A stretch of 6,825 nt of DNA. Origin: Desulfobacterales bacterium (GTDB lineage Bacteria; Desulfobacterota; Dissulfuribacteria; Dissulfuribacterales; JAMONC01). The position numbers and the translations under genes were made by a program. The notes beneath the pieces were generated by a model. The model ran no database searches, was not told where the DNA came from, and was given only the letters and a program-made list of their open reading frames with translations. Below, piece after piece: positions 6,445 through 6,825 of the stretch (within the stretch, counting starts at the first letter, position 1; every line of letters begins with the position of its first letter). Location of the stretch: positions 1 to 6,825 of the forward strand of contig JAMONC010000314.1 of NCBI GenBank assembly GCA_027066725.1, in the 5' to 3' direction.

Positions 6445-6825
6445 ATGAAGAGCTCAAAAGAGCTATTATCTTCCACTGAATTAAAATATAGAGATCAAGT
6501 TTTCAGTCAAGATGTTAAGTGCTTAGAAAAACTTATAAAAGAAAGAACTAAGTTTTTAGAGAACTATACAAAAAAATTAGAAAAAGAGATTAAAGAGAAC
6601 AAAAATCTCACCAAAATGATTGAACATATAAAAAGAGAGTGGGAGCGTACTGTAGATGCTATTCCTGACCTCATAGCACTTATTGATAAGAATTTTACCT
6701 TTGTGCGTCTAAATAAGGCAATGGCTAATACAATAGGGCTTTCTCCTAAAGAAGCTGTTGGACTTAAATGTTATAAAGCATTTCATGGTTGTGATAGCCC
6801 GCCAGAGTTTTGCCCGCATAAAAAG
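6445..6825 (+). CDS. PAS domain signalling protein, first 127 residues (cut by the right edge)
   Basis: Only the N-terminus is present and the frame stays open to the edge. Residues 1-68 are hydrophilic and rich in Lys and Glu, with no signal peptide or membrane helix, and are probably a coiled coil (LEKLIKERTKFLENYTKKLE at about 27-46). A PAS domain begins at about 66 with EWERTVDAIPDLIALIDKNF, followed by RLNKAMANTIGLSPKEAVG. It then shows LKCYKAFHGCDSPPEFCPHK, with Cys109, Cys116 and Cys123. The 'C-x-x-FHG-x-x-x-PP-x-x-CP' pattern recurs in PAS proteins of anaerobic and sulfate-reducing bacteria. AGGAGGTG (6431-6438) lies 6 bases before the ATG and makes the start secure. The output domain is unseen: histidine kinase, diguanylate cyclase or response regulator are all possible. 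It follows the membrane kinase after 165 bases in the same direction and may belong to the same sensory cluster. Confidence 0.85.
   Translation, partial: MKSSKELLSSTELKYRDQVFSQDVKCLEKLIKERTKFLENYTKKLEKEIKENKNLTKMIEHIKREWERTVDAIPDLIALIDKNFTFVRLNKAMANTIGLSPKEAVGLKCYKAFHGCDSPPEFCPHKK

Overview
The window comes from an AT-rich bacterial chromosome (roughly 30% G+C by eye). It carries five protein-coding genes, one cut by each edge and three intact in between, plus several small regulatory sites. The gene styles are a chemoreceptor with a cysteine-rich 'two-CW' block, a histidine kinase whose PAS domain has the long 'ADLIVDG ... FFPF ... AAPLKD' extension, a PAS domain with a C-x6-C-x6-C pattern, and a DsrE2-type protein. 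This mix is most familiar from anaerobic Desulfobacterota and their relatives, so a motile, low-GC, probably anaerobic member of that broad group is my best guess. That placement is an inference with low confidence. I see no mobile element, CRISPR array, tRNA or rRNA, and no gap without a gene exceeds 300 bases.

Left part (1-2370): recN, the SMC-like DNA repair ATPase, runs leftward off the edge and shows its first 392 residues. A short intergenic region divides it from two rightward genes. The first is a small DUF1992 (DnaJ-associated) protein of unknown function. The second is a DsrE2-like protein that has its own sigma70-type promoter and a start at 1798. A near-perfect hairpin at 2371-2420 ends this rightward unit and the leftward chemoreceptor gene that converges on it.

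Right part (2450-6825): a 695-residue methyl-accepting chemotaxis protein is read leftward, and a membrane PAS histidine kinase is read rightward. They diverge from a 284-base control region that contains a sigma28-like promoter candidate for the receptor. After the kinase, a new promoter candidate and a strong ribosome binding site lead into a second PAS protein that the right edge truncates. These three proteins are environmental-sensing components. The receptor and the truncated protein both have cysteine clusters on the cytoplasmic side, which would suit metal or redox sensing but does not prove it.

No clearly undescribed system is visible. The most noteworthy features are the eight-cysteine module placed inside the receptor's HAMP region, the sigma28-like promoter, the isolated DsrE2 protein with an N-terminal helical extension, and the possibly structured leader before the last gene.
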